Assembly: GCA_034766995.1 (NCBI GenBank)
Contig: CM068322.1
Location: 13,059,810-13,123,809, forward strand
Reading direction: 5' to 3'
Length of the DNA stretch: 64,000 nt
Source of the DNA: Acanthacorydalis orientalis
Lineage: Eukaryota > Arthropoda > Insecta > Megaloptera > Corydalidae
Positions 1 through 13,523 of the stretch are shown here, in pieces (the first letter of the stretch is position 1; every line of letters begins with the position of its first letter). The notes under the pieces were generated by a model, which saw only the letters and a program-made list of their open reading frames with translations, did not search any database and was not told the origin of the DNA. The position numbers and the translations under genes are program-made.

Positions 1-1
1 T

Positions 2-283
2 TCGTCTACAAAACAATTACAAAAGAATGATGCAATGAAAAATGATAAAAAAGTTAAAAGCAAAAAGTCAATGGGAGCTTTGGATCTTGATAAGGAGTAT
101 TTTGAAAAACTGATGCATCATCCAGATATCAAATGTTTGGACAAAGAAAACACTGCCATTCTGGAGAAAGCGCAAGAAGCAGTGGCTTATTTAAATAATA
201 GAAAAGAGTTTTGGAGGCAACAGTTACCAACTACGAATAATACGGCTAGAAAAAATGGATCTTCAATTATATCTCATCGATAA
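2..283 (+). CDS. C-terminal end of an unrecognised protein (partial gene, 5' end outside window)
   Basis: An open frame enters from the left edge and runs to a TAA at 281-283; the frame is open from base 2, upstream of the first ATG at 35, so this is probably the last exon of a longer gene. The roughly 93 visible residues are lysine-rich at first. They then form a likely amphipathic helix around LDLDKEYFEKLMHHPDIKCL and AQEAVAYLNNRKEFWRQQ, and end in a polar tail. An AATAAA sits at 289-294, immediately after the stop. I do not recognise the family and assign no function. The helix-rich coherent composition, stop and polyadenylation signal argue that it is real coding sequence. Confidence 0.6.
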   Translation, partial: SSTKQLQKNDAMKNDKKVKSKKSMGALDLDKEYFEKLMHHPDIKCLDKENTAILEKAQEAVAYLNNRKEFWRQQLPTTNNTARKNGSSIISHR

Positions 284-499
284 ATTTAAATAAACTTTAT
301 CTATTTAACAATATATACTTTGCACATATACTATGTACGTATATTTATATTCTTTATTGATTAAAACTGAATCAATAATTACATTTTAATCTAACAATTC
401 TCGTGTTATTTGCATTTAGAAAGTTAAGATATTTCTTTGAATGTTTCGTTATGTCATTGTATCACATTATTGTTGTTTTCTCTAGAAAAAAAACAATGC

Positions 500-577
<78 letters not shown>

Positions 578-2476
578 TTTTTTTATTTTTCTGCAACCCA
601 TAATTCCTTCAGAAATTGATATTCATATTCCTCTTAACTTATTTATTTTCATTATCCTTTTAACAAGTGATTTGCATTTCTTGTACTCTAAATATTTTTT
701 AGCATAGTGTCTACATTGAATAAGTAGTTTATGGAATGTCATTATTTATGAAGTATTTTTATATATTCATATTAGTTAAAAAACAATATTTGTTTAGAAG
801 AAAAAAACTGATGAGCACATGCGTCTGCAATGTGACATTAAATTAAGGTGGACATGTAAATCGATTTTTAAATATCGATGTATTAATTTTGGCAGTAAAT
901 ATATTTTACAACGATGCTTTCATTCGATGTATTTGAATATCGTTATTTTGATGAAATACTTTTAGAGTAAAGTCAACGTTGAGAAATATTGAAAATATGT
1001 GTATTTTTGGAAATATTTTATATTTCAAATATAATTCGAAGTTTTTTGGAAAGTATCCAAAGTTAAATATTTAAATCAGGGATGGACATAGATAGGAAAA
1101 CATAAATATTTAATTATCAGTCACACATAGATAACAATAATATTACAAAACATCGTTATAAAAAAATATCAATATTTTCACCTGAAAAACATCAATGTCT
1201 CAAAATCAATGTTTATATACTGTACAGCAGTGCACGCAGGGGGAGGTAGAAAGGGGTCCTGGCACCTCTCAAAGGAAAAGGGAAAAAACACTAGAAAACA
1301 ACATAAAAGCATCGCTTGAAAATGATCCTTATACACATAAAGATTAATGTAATCCTATATCACTATCCCCCTATATATACACAGAGAAATTAATGTAACC
1401 ACCACTGAAGTAATTCAGGAGCTTTGTAAAAAGAAAAGAAAACTGGATTTTATTCTTTAAATATTTTTTTATAATCATCTAATGATTTTTATTGATTTCA
1501 CATTAAAATATTTTTTATCCGTTCAACTCGCCCAATCAATAGTCATTTATTGAATGTTTTTGGTAAGAAAAATGTTTATTCGACAGAATAATTTATTTAT
1601 AAAAGTGAATTTAGCCATAATACCAGAATTTTATTGTACGTATTCCTGTTTAAATTATTAGAAATAACTGGATATCTGTAATTTTCTTTAAAAAAAACAC
1701 ATCTGATGATTATATTCATAAATTTGATGAAATGTAGATATTTTAAATTAATGAGGTACTGTATTGAAATATTGTATATTTCGTGCTTTTACTTAGAAGT
1801 CAACAAAGTATGTAAATAAAGGAAGTTAGTTGATGTTTAGACATTGTTTTAGGATAGCATACTTACCAATCATACTCAACTGAGACAATTTGAAATGCAA
1901 TATTCTTAAAGAAAAAAATATTTCTATCCGTATTTCTAAACAGTTAAAATATTTTTATGCAGAAAATAATATTATTTGGTTTTCGTTTTAAAGTGAAAGT
2001 AAACATTTTTTTATTTGATTAAATGATACAGTTGAATGAATTAAATAATCACTATATCATAAGTTCATGTCGGACTTTGTGTATGAAAAAAAATTATTAT
2101 AACTCTTAAATAATATTTAAGAGTTGTGTTATACATTTTGAGATAATTAAAGTGACATATTATCCTAAAATCAGAGTAACAAATACAATGTATTTATTAT
2201 TGCAGTATTTTCATAATATAAAAAGATATTATAAAACAGGTACACTTTTTATTAATTAAACATGTTTATAAAAGTTGATTTTATTTGCCCATTTAGAGAT
2301 GGCACTAATATCTAGATTTTAGTAAATGGCTTCCAGTATTGTCAACTGACGCATGACATCACATTGACAGGTTAGCAAAAACAAAACAACTAATATTGAT
2401 AACTCAGAGATTAGATAGAAGCAATGAGTAACGTCAATTTTTAGTTGATTTATATTTATTTGTGTTTTAAAAAATC
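284..2476. other. Intergenic region between the first gene and CYLD
   Basis: No convincing gene is seen on either strand. It contains a (TA)n tract followed by a short GATA run (503-577), AT-rich sequence, and a small G-rich patch near 1232-1280. The last 150 bases before 2477 (less AT-rich, around 2330-2440) are the probable CYLD promoter and 5' leader. A donor-like GTAAGT on the minus strand near 1865 has no supporting exon. Confidence 0.6.
503..577. repeat. (TA)n microsatellite with GATA tail
   Basis: About 52 bases of pure TA followed by about five GATA units. Confidence 0.95.
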
Positions 2477-4344
2477 ATGGAAGATGATGTCGTTAAATGT
2501 GGTATTGTAAAACAAAATTCAATAGTAACATTAGTATCCAACAATGACAAACAATACAGTGCTGTTACATTGCTGTTAGGAATATTAGTACGAATTGTAC
2601 AAGTCTTAGAACATAATTATGTCATAATTCAAGTAAACGATTATGATAATCAATTTAAAATTTTCAAAGATACCGTATGGTTTTGTCAGCTGTCAGATAT
2701 TTTGATTGTCGACCCAGAGCTATGGAATTTTTTACCAGGCATTATTTCTCCATTAGAAAGAGTTCAGTTGGTTCAAAATTATAAACAATGTAATTATTTA
2801 GTTCTTTTAAAGTTAAACATGCTTACAAAGGTATTAGTTAATAAACAAAGCATGTTAGCTAAGATTAGATATATAGGTCCAGTTGGAGAAATGGGACCAG
2901 GATTTTATTTTGGATTGGAGTTATTGGTAATGTGTATATTTATCAAATTAGATTTAGCATTTAAAAGATGTTACTCTTAGTTACGTTTGTGAAACTAGAT
3001 TTGTTTTTCTTTTCTTCGCAGGGCGAAAACAAAGATAACGGAACTTGTAATGGATGCTACGCACTCAAACGTTATTTTACGTGTCATGATAAATCTGGTA
3101 TTTTCGTTTCTGCAAATTGCTTAATGCCTGTAGAAAGTATAAAAACAAATAAGAAACTGGAGAATTCTACAAAAAGTATTTCATTGTTATCAATTTCTGA
3201 TACAGGAAAAAATTATGAAAATAAAATAAATTCAAATGTAAAGTTTGAAAAATTGGATCACACATCCTCACTTGAATCTATATTTTCAAATTTAAGTGAA
3301 GATTGGAATCAAGAGAAACCAGTAGCATTTACAAGACTAAGCAGCGATTTCCCGAAAAACGATTCTTCGAAAGTATCGTGGAAATCGAGAGTTCGTACTG
3401 CCAGTGTTAGATCCACAACATTGATGCATTCATCAGAAAATATTAAAAATTTAGACAAGATTAGGTTAATATCATCAGATGAGGAGTCGAATGATCCATT
3501 TGAAGTTAATGTAAACAGTGACAAAATCAGTACTAAACCCTTTAATTCTAATGTGGTCAAAACCAGTCTAAAATCATCAGATCAGACTCTAGTAGAACAT
3601 AAAAAATATTTAACAAAAAACATGCATAAAAAATCTGCCTCTGCTTCAGGTGCTGATTTTAAATCTGTTTTATCTCAAACTGATAATAAACAAACGCATA
3701 CGTCAGTTACACATATTAATATTGATAATCATTCGGACAAAAATGTTAGAAATTTCTCTAACTCTCAAAATCAAACGGAGAACAGCACATCAAAACATCT
3801 CTTTACTTCTGAATATGTATTTTCTGATCCAAACATCAATAGAAGTCACTTAGAAATAAATGATAATCATGCAAGTAAATCTGAAATGGATTTAATTGAA
3901 TTATTGTCCAGTGCAGGGCAATGGCCATCTGAAGCAGGAGATACTATTGCTCCTATTTTAAGCAACAATAGTCATAATTATTCATCTGCAATCACTGAAA
4001 GAAATAAAAGTGCTAATCCTATTTCACATATTTTAAACAATCGGAAAAAAAGTAATGTTAGTAAAGTTTCTATTGACTTTCCTTTGAAAAATGACAATAT
4101 TTCTAAATTAAATGATGCATCGAATAAAGCAGTTTTCAAAAATGTTAAAAATGTTGGTAAGTAGAAACCTGTCTTTAATATGGATATTATAATTTATTCA
4201 TTTTAATGTAGTTGTTCTATATGTTGTATGAATAGATATTCAGTAAAATAGTTGTTTTTTTTTATGTAAAAACTGGATTTATCAGCCAAAAAAATGTTGT
4301 ATCTTTAACTATATTATGTATTTATTTTTGTTTTGATATATTTC

Positions 4345-4376
<32 letters not shown>

Positions 4377-5157
4377 GATTAGAATGATATTTTTGCTTTT
4401 CTGTTTTTAAACACATCAAGTTATGTATAAATAGCAAGTAAGAAATAAAAAAAATATATCCAAAACACATTGAATAATGATTATATAATTATAGGAATAT
4501 ATTTGCCATCAAACTATTTTTCATAAATATGTAGATGTTTTGTACTACATTTGAAAAGTTTTTCAAATGTTAATATTTGTCATCGGTAATCATTAAAAAT
4601 TAAATAATGTATATGTGTAAAAGGCAAATTATTTTGTATTATTTTGAAATTTTATAAATCAGAACACTACATTTGATTAACTTTCCCTTGGAAAGTTTGT
4701 AGAACACTACTTTTTGAATATTTTGAATGTTTCTTTTTTTAGTAATAAAATTCTTAGTTCTAACAATTTTCTTTATTTTGTATTTCTAGATATAAAAGGA
4801 ATCGCTTATATCATGATTATGTTGAAAATCTTCAATCATATATTGTTGATTTTCCTTGAATATTAGTTTTTGTATTTAAAAACAATAATGAAAAAATGTC
4901 ATTAAAAATATTTTACTGTTTAATCCTAATAAAATGTATAGTTTTCACAATATATATATATATATATATTTTTATTTATATACACATACACATCCACACA
5001 ACTTACACACACGTGTACTCATATACACACACACACACAATATTGTATTTTAATGCTTTTAAATTTTAATTTACCTTCAGTTGAACATTTCTTGATAAGA
5101 GTTATGTATGTAATTGATAAGTATTCAGTTTATTGTGTGTTTATTTTATTAAATATT

Positions 5158-5243
<86 letters not shown>

Positions 5244-5244
5244 G

Positions 5245-5275
<31 letters not shown>

Positions 5276-5308
5276 GTATATATATATATGTATATATATG
5301 TATGTATG

Positions 5309-5403
<95 letters not shown>

Positions 5404-8044
5404 ATATATATATATATATATATCAATCTATATATTTAGATAAACCAAATTCATTATATATATCTTATTAAAAAGAGTATAAATGAAACAATAAAATATT
5501 TTTCTGTTACTTATAAACTACTTTCATTAGTACTCTGTATATGTTATTTTAAATTACTTTGAATCATTAATAGGCTAAAAATAGTACAGTAGGCCAGATA
5601 GATTCTTAGTGTATGCTTTTAGAGTCTGTGTATATATATATATGTATGAACATTCTAAAAATATAAACACATGTTGAAGTATAGGAAATGAATTCAATAA
5701 TGTGATATTTTTGTTTTAAAACTAAATTTTTCTAAATTTCTTAGTCCAATAATGGGTGCAAGTGCTTATGATTTAGATTATGCAGCTCTTCATAATATAC
5801 CTTTAGTTGTGCTTGATTATTGGACAAGTAAGTATTTTTTTTTTTAAAAATTAAACAAATTTATTTTATTTAACATTTTTTTTGTAGTTTCTATAAAAAT
5901 TATTTGTGTGTGTGTGTCTATATATACCACAAAAATTATCAGTTTTGTATTTTATAATCTTACCTAAGTAACATTATTGTTAAGTATTTCCTGTATTGTA
6001 ATTGTGATCATTTTTCTTTGTATTTAGATACTTCACAGTCAAAAAGCAGTCAAGCAGGTAGTAGTGCTGGTGGAAGTAATTTCTATGATACTCCTGAAAG
6101 GCAGTTATCACCACCACCAAACTCAAATGAAATCAAAAAGTACACCATAATTGATGATTTTGACTTAGATACATTGGGTCTCGGAATTGGTTCTCTTGTT
6201 GAGGTAACAACAGATGTTAGTGATCCACTCTATGGAGTTATTCGTTGGATTAGTCCTACATCACCCAAAATTGCTGGAATTGAATTAGAAGAGGAGCAGT
6301 CTCATTTACCAATAGAATTAACAGATGGTGTATACAAAAATCATAGATATTTTACATGCCCTCCAGGAAAAGCTCTGTTTGTACCCATTGAACAATGTCA
6401 TGTTGATCAGCGATTTCAAGAAATGGAAATGCATATAGATGGAGTAAATGGTGTGATTGGAGAAAAAAATGACACAAGAATGTTTGGACAGGTTTGTTAT
6501 ATTACTGTGTTCATTTGTGTAGATAGAATATATTTTTTTTAATAATAGAATATCTTCTATAAAATCAAAATTTTACATTTGAAATTTTTTTTTAAAATGT
6601 AACCTTTAATATTTAAAAATATCGTATATAGTAATGCAATGTATTTTTTTTGTGCAGCATGAATCTCCTGTTGTGACTGGTGCAGTGGCACCGTTAAGTA
6701 TGCAAACAGTAGAACAAGCTGAAGAAATGTGTGGAAAGTATCGTGGAATTCAAGGACATCATAATTCATGTTATCTTGATGCTACTTTATTTGCAATGTT
6801 TGCTTGTACAGCTGTATTTGATAGTTTATTATTCAGACCGCAATCTCACAACGATATCGAACGATATGAAGAAGTGCAGAGGGTTCTTCGTGAAGAGATT
6901 GTTAATCCTTTAAGACAAAATTTGTATGTACGAGCTGACCGAGTTATGAAATTACGTACATTGTTAGAGGAATTAAGTTCTGTTTCTGGTTTGACAAGTG
7001 AAGAGAAGGATCCAGAAGAATTTTTAAACAGTTTGTTAGCACAAATATTAAGAGCTGAACCGTTTTTGAAATTAAATTCTGGGCAAGAAGCTTTCTATTA
7101 CCAACTGTTTGTAGAAAAAGATGAACGTCTGACTTTGCCTTCTGTTCAACAGTTATTTGAACAAAGTTTTTTAGCATCCAATATTAAATTAAAAGAAGTA
7201 CCATCTTGTTTAATTATACAAATGCCAAGGTTTGGAAAGTCATATAAAATGTATCCCAGAATCATTCCTTCTTTACTTCTAGATGTTACAGATATTATTG
7301 AAGATTGTAAGTAAATTTTATTTAACATGCTACATTAATAGTACATAATTTTAGACATATTTTTTATACATAATTTTAGTATTGCAATTTTATACAATGT
7401 ATATATATATATATATATGATTTTAATAAATATGAATAACAGGAAAAAATTTTCAGCTCCTCGACAATGTACAGTTTGTGGTAAATTAGCTGAATATGAA
7501 TGTATAGAATGTATTGGACAATGTGGGGAAGGATTAGAGAGTACAGCATTTTGTAGTCAATGTAGAGAACTTACGCATGCAGGTCATGTAGGACGAGCCA
7601 ATCATCATCCGGTTGCATTACGTGTACCGCATGATTTTCGAATTATGGCGGAACATTGTCCAACTCCTCCTCGGTTATATATGGAGCTCTTTGCTGTTGT
7701 TTGTATCGAAACGTCACATTATGTTGCATTTGTAAAATGCGGATCTGGTCATGAAGCACCGTGGTGTTTCTTTGATTCGATGGCCGACAGAAAAGGTTAT
7801 TTGACGTTAAAATGTAATGATAAAATTAGACTGTAATCGTTTAAGTATAATTTTTTATGTAGGTGAACAGAACGGCTATAATATCCCAGAAATAGTTGCT
7901 TGTCCAGGATTGGCTGGGTGGCTGGGGGAAGAAATAGGATCTCTTCCTGCTAGAGTTCCGCAACTTCCAGAACCAGCTCGGAGGTTATTAAGTGATGCAT
8001 ATCTTTGTCTGTATCAGAGTCCAGATGTGATGATGTATCGATAA
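2477..8044 (+). CDS. CYLD: CYLD-type ubiquitin C-terminal hydrolase (deubiquitinase)
   Basis: Cysteine protease that removes Lys63-linked and linear ubiquitin chains and tunes NF-kB/IMD and JNK signalling (family knowledge). Exons by GT-AG sites: 2477-2926, 3022-4156, 5745-5827, 6028-6491, 6658-7306, 7457-7795, 7863-8044. Exons 1-2 hold a first CAP-Gly-like segment ([24 protein letters not shown]), then a long Ser/Asn-rich linker. The fourth listed exon holds a clear CAP-Gly domain ([30 protein letters not shown]). The USP core starts at [12 protein letters not shown] with catalytic Cys codon 6769-6771; the His is in IETSHYVAF (7717-7719) and the Asp in FDSMADR (7774-7776). A zinc-binding CxxC insert lies at about 7472-7620, as in CYLD. 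Exon 2 ends in phase 1 but exon 5745-5827 is open only if entered in phase 2, so a small exon is probably missing from this model. The start is the first ATG of the first coding frame. Confidence 0.9.
4157..5744 (+). other. CYLD: Long CYLD intron, possibly hiding a small exon
   Basis: The interval is bounded by a strong donor (GTAAGT at 4157) and a strong acceptor at 5744. It holds (TA)n at 4350-4375 and 4950-4969 and a 260 bp imperfect TA/TATG tract at 5161-5422. A polypyrimidine-rich acceptor at about 4789 precedes a short open stretch that could be the missing exon, but no donor I tested gives matching phases convincingly. Confidence 0.5.
5161..5422. repeat. Long imperfect (TA)n/TATG microsatellite
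   Basis: About 260 bases of TA with interspersed TATG units inside the CYLD intron. All overlapping open frames (Tyr-Ile repeats) are artefacts of this tract. Confidence 0.95.
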
Positions 8045-8668
8045 ATTATAAATCATTCATGAACTTTATATAAAAGAGTACATATTGATGTAGAGAACAC
8101 AAGTATTGTTATTTTTTTTGTGAGTATTTTAATGAAGTATATTTTAATTTTGTACATTTTTTAAAATGCAGTAAATTTAAAAAATATAAGAAATTAATAA
8201 TTGTTTAATATTAAACAAAACTTTATTTTGATGGGTTGTGTTAATTTTTTATTAATTCATTATATATTTTATTTATTTAATTGTATCGCCTACAATTTAA
8301 AATTGATTTACATATATTTTTATGTAATATTATATGCTGAATAGAGTGGTTTTTGATCTTAATAGAATGTGTACATATATTTTTATAGTGAAAGGTAGAC
8401 TAAACTTTTCATACATTACGTATAAATAAATTAGTTTAACTTATTGTAATTCATTAAAAAAATTTAAATGATAATAGTATATATTCATTAGTAATGGATC
8501 AAAAATTTATATCCTATCAATTTCAAATACCAATCTTAGATTTTATATAATTATTATTATATAAAAATATTGGCAGAGTAATTTTTGTGTTATTGATATT
8601 ATTGTGGAAAGCATAATACACTTTTTATTTAAAATTAGTTGTTTAATAGTTACAGGTGTGTTAAACTG

Positions 8669-8774
<106 letters not shown>

Positions 8775-10428
8775 ATAAACACATATACACATGCTGTAGA
8801 CGATGTGGTGAAAACATATTTTTGTTAATAAATATAATTTAAGAAAATGGTTCTATAATAATTTATATTATTTTGTCCTTTTCATATTATGTTTCGTTTG
8901 AAGAAAAATTATTTGAAAATACTGATTATTAACAGAATGATATTGATTATTTATAAAAACAAATTTATTGAAACATTGACAGAAAACTTAAAGATATATG
9001 ATTTTTACTAATGAATTTTTTATTTACTCAACAAACCATACAATTTTTTGCCACAAATGTTTAAATCATTACTGTTTGTCATTGTTTCTTATGTGCATTT
9101 CGATGGCAATTCAATCATCTACAGAGCACCAAGATATAGGTAAATCTAACTTTTAAAACTATCTTCTATATATATATCACTACTAAAGTCTAAATGCCTA
9201 TATTGTGAATTTGGATTTAGCTACAGTATCAGAGCTGTATTGTGTTAAATTTTTCATTTTTTTGAATTTAAGAAAATTACTGGTTATTAAACAGAGAATT
9301 TACCGATAAATTATTGCATACATATGTATATTTGTAAAACTAAAAAAATGCATTTGTATATTTGTAAAACTGAAAAAATTATGCGAAGATGGATACTATA
9401 TTCTGCAATTACATTAGATTTATAGTGATTTTTTCCCAGAATTATAAATAAAAATTGTTTTTATTATATTATACTTAGAAGTTAAATGGTAAATAAATTA
9501 AGGTGTAGAATAGTTATAAATGATTATGAATTGGTCTATAATTTTTCAGAACTATGAATAATGGAATAATAGTGAATATTAAAAAAAATTATAGTGCAGT
9601 TAATATACAAATGTCAACATTCAGAATATTAGATTAAGAAAAATGATTTGTGACAGAAAAAGGTATTAGTGTATTACACATGCCCAGTTAATAAGTGTAT
9701 GTTTTTCAAGGGCCATCAGGGATTCTAATATATAATTATTTTATTATTCTCATCATTGTAAGACTTAAACATTTCCACTTATGACGAGTCTGTTTGAACT
9801 TTCATTGTTTTTCTGTTGATTTGATAATATTTCCTTTTAATAAATGTTTTAATTCATATAATATTTAAGGTATTGATTATAATTAGGAAATTAAATAATT
9901 ATTATTTAAAATTGTATTAATTCTTACATAATTCTTTCAAGCTATCCTTTATAAATACATATTTAAATGAAAACAAGATTTATTTTAAGTTGACTTATTT
10001 TTATCTGACCATATTTACAAACTGAATATACACAAACATATTTAATAATAATAGTATGTATTTCAAAATTACAACTCTATCCACATCTAGGGTTATCACA
10101 AGTCTATTCACATATAGGTAATTTTTCTAAAAAAAAAACTTGATACACAAATAACTATAAAACTCCAATATGTATGTTTTATAATTTGTAAATACATTGA
10201 AGGTACAAATTATTTTTTTTTAATTAAAAATTATAAAACAAAACAATTATAGGAATATATAAACGGTTGTTTTGTAATTGCCATTAATAAATTACAATAT
10301 TGTTTCAGTTTTATTTGTATTTACATACTTTAAAAACAATATTATACTAAATTATATACAATATAAAAAATAACATTTTATAAAAAAGAATTTACTTATA
10401 AATTATTTAATGAACAGAAAGATTTTTT

Positions 10429-10474
<46 letters not shown>

Positions 10475-10664
10475 CATGTATATAGTTTTTAGTGAATATT
10501 TACATTGTGCAAATTATATTGGTTGACACAGCCTAAGGAATAATGTTATTGAAGCATGTTTTGTACAAGTGATCTTCTAAAAGTGATTTTTTTAATTTAT
10601 GTGTTTTAAATATAAATATATAATGGAAATAATATAGTCCTATATAATGATCTATAGAAAAGCA

Positions 10665-10670
10665 TTTATT
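10665..10670 (-). terminator. Polyadenylation signal of the zinc-finger gene
   Basis: AATAAA on the minus strand, about 90 bases past the TAA at 10763-10761. Confidence 0.5.
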
Positions 10671-10760
10671 TGATACACACAAGTATTCATTCACAATTAA
10701 TTTGATTAAAAATTGATAATCTATGTAAATATATTATAATCAGTCAAAGTAAATTACAAA

Positions 10761-12239
10761 TTATTTGTTGTGTGTAACTCTGTGTCTTCTTAATGAGCTA
10801 CCATAAGTAAAATATTTAAGACAAACTTCACACTGAAATAACTTCATACCTGAATGTGTCATGTAATGCCTATTTAAATTTCTTTGTGTTTGAAAACTTT
10901 TAGTGCACATATTACATTGAAAAGGTCTGTCTTCAGAATGAACTCGTTTATGTAAATTTAATTGATGTGCATCGACAAATCTTTTCCCACATTCACTGCA
11001 TTCGTAAGGGCGTTCATTTTCAGGAATATGACTGCGTTGATGCCGCCTTAATTCTCCTGGCATGGGATACGCTTTACCACAACTATCACATTTGAATGGT
11101 AAATCTCCACTACAAATACGTTTATGTCGCGATAGTTTACTGGAGTCTAAAAATCCTCGATTACAAATATCACAAACAAAGGGCCTTTGACCTACAATAT
11201 GAGGAAATATACATTCATATATATGTGTATACGTGTGTGTGTGTGTATATATATCCATTTTTATATATTTTTGACATTCATTTTTTAATTTATATTAATC
11301 ACCTGTATGAGTTCTTGTATGTTTGATAAGCTCACAATTCATTAAGAAACCCCTATTGCAGTACTGGCATTGAAATGGACGATCTGCATCTGCTGAATGA
11401 GTTTTTTCATGAGCACGTTTTGCACGATTTGTTTTGAATGATCTATCACACATGCTACAAGCAAAATCTCGATCTGTACTATGTGAAGCAATGTGAGCTT
11501 TTATGGATCCATAAGTTTTAAACCTTCTGTCACATTTTTCACAATGATAGGGTGCTTCACCTGTATGGATACGCTTATGTTTTAATAGACTATAATATCG
11601 CCCAAACGTCCTTCCACAATATACACATTTATGGTTACGTTCACCAGTATGAGACACCAGATGATCTCTTAAATGATTTGTATTGTAATAACATTTATCA
11701 CAATGTTCACATTTATAAGGTTTGATTCCCAAATGGACACTGCTTCGATGTTTTAACATCTGCTGACTTGTTTTGAAACTTTTTTCACAAAAGTCACAAT
11801 TAAATGCTCTTACATCAGTATGTACAATCATATGACTATTAAGCTTGCTTTGAATTAAAAATGATTTTTCACATACTTCACATGTAAACACCTTTTCACC
11901 AGAATGAATTTTTTTATGAACTAAGAATGCACCTAGTCTATCAAATATTTTACCGCAAAGATCACAGGTATTGTGAACTTTACGTTTCTTAGGTCTATGA
12001 CCTAGGGGTTTATTTATATTTTCTATAGATTGCTCATTGAAGTTTTCTTCTCTACCTGTAATATCTTTAGTTTTATCTTCTTCCACATCACTCGATTCGC
12101 TTTCATTTATATCAGTAGATTCTTTATCTTCATGAGTCTCTTTTAGATCTGCACAATCTATTGTAAGTTCAACTTTTACAGGCAATTCTATAAATTCATC
12201 AGAATCCTCTTTATTAACCAATATTACTTCAGTAGACAT
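10761..12239 (-). CDS. C2H2 zinc-finger protein with 13 fingers, probable DNA-binding transcription factor
   Basis: Two exons: 12239-11303 and 11191-10761 (intron 11302-11192, GT-AG, phase 1), giving 455 residues. Residues 1-75 are acidic with no ZAD or BTB domain seen. A basic RPKKRK (82-87) is a likely nuclear signal. Thirteen tandem C2H2 fingers follow from about residue 92 to the end, eight in exon 1 and five in exon 2, many joined by TGE-type linkers. The finger encoded first in exon 2 (CDICNRGF...HKRIC) has Cys in place of the last His, so it is a C2HC variant. Joining the exons gives a normal HTGGQRPF linker, which confirms the splice. The orthologue name is not recognised. The 5' end is divergent from INTS9. 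Confidence 0.9.
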
Positions 12240-12779
12240 TTTATATATTAAAAAAAATATACATAAAGTATATTTTCATTGGTTTTATAAATTATTTTTG
12301 AATTGACATTTATTAATATTTAGGTTAAATATTGTTATAGATCGTTTTTTTGACATATTTATATGATTATTTAAATTACCCATGCTATTAAGAATCCTGT
12401 TTCAAGAATATGCCTTCAGATTTAGAAACATATTCATTATAACAACTAGTGTCACAATCAGTTACAATCATTTTAAAGTAATGTTTATTACTACTACGAC
12501 ATAGTAAGTACGAAAAATATGAAAAGTAAATTGTTCAATCCAAACATTATTAAAAACAAAAATAGTATTATTGTACGTCTCGTATATAGAAAAAGATAAC
12601 AATACACTATTTACAATATCATAATAAAATCATAACCTTAAATAAAAACACGATAAAAACTGTTTTGATATTATTATAACCTGAAATTTATGATTAACAA
12701 AAGCAGCTACTTATAGTTTTTTGGTTTAAGTATAAACATTTTATAGAGTTTAAGTATACATTTTTGTTTGAAAACAATT
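12240..12779. promoter_or_regulatory. Putative bidirectional promoter between the zinc-finger gene and INTS9
   Basis: 540 bases separate two divergent start codons (12239 minus, 12780 plus). The region is AT-rich with no long microsatellite, unlike most intergenic DNA here. No TATA box is assigned. The promoter role is inferred from layout. Confidence 0.5.
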
Positions 12780-13451
12780 ATGAAGTTGGTATGTAATTCT
12801 CGAATTTGAAATTTAATCTTTCCTAAAGTAATTTATTAATTACAGTTATTATTTTCAGTATTGTTTGAGCAGCGATCCAAATAAGCCATGTTCTGTACTA
12901 AGTTTCAAAGAAATTACTGTAATGTTAGATTGTGGACTGTCTTGTCAGACCATTTTAAATTTTTTACCAATGCCATTAGTTCCATCCACACGTTGGCAAA
13001 ATTTAGCAACATGGAATTCTAGAGATTTAGGAGAGTCACAGTTAGAAGGGGTATTTATTTGAGTTATGACTTAAAATTAGATCCAGAATTTTAGTAAAAA
13101 ATATAAAATACTTCATAAAAGGCATTTGCCTTATATAATAAAATTAATAAGTAACTTTATGTTTATATATGCAACTGTTGTTATTTAATACTTCAATTTA
13201 TTTTATTTTGAATATTTTTGGATGAGATATTTCAATGCTTATTAAATATTATATATAAGTAGAAATTAAATTGAAACAACAATCAAAATATAAGTTGGGA
13301 TTAGATCTTACTATATTCATTTTTACAGATGATGATCAGTCAATAATTTAGATAGATCTGGAGTAATAATATCTTTTGATTAAGATGGCATTTAAGCTAG
13401 TAAAAATATTATATTTTTATATATATATTTCATATGTACATATGTGTGTGT

Positions 13452-13523
<72 letters not shown>

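Noticed and set aside
1820..1870. Minus-strand donor-like GTAAGT preceded by an open stretch
   Set aside because: No partner acceptor or conserved protein; likely chance.
5053..5439. Long Tyr/Ile-repeat open frames on both strands over TA tracts (also at 8.6, 30.0, 31.8, 58.6, 60.8 and 62.4 kb)
   Set aside because: Pure translation of (TA)n microsatellites; no start context, domain or splice support.
6557..7328. Several 60-77 codon ORFs on the minus strand over CYLD
   Set aside because: Shadows of the USP domain exons.
9050..9150. Signal-peptide-like frame followed by a GTAAAT donor
   Set aside because: The segment resembles an interspersed repeat, and no downstream exon was found.
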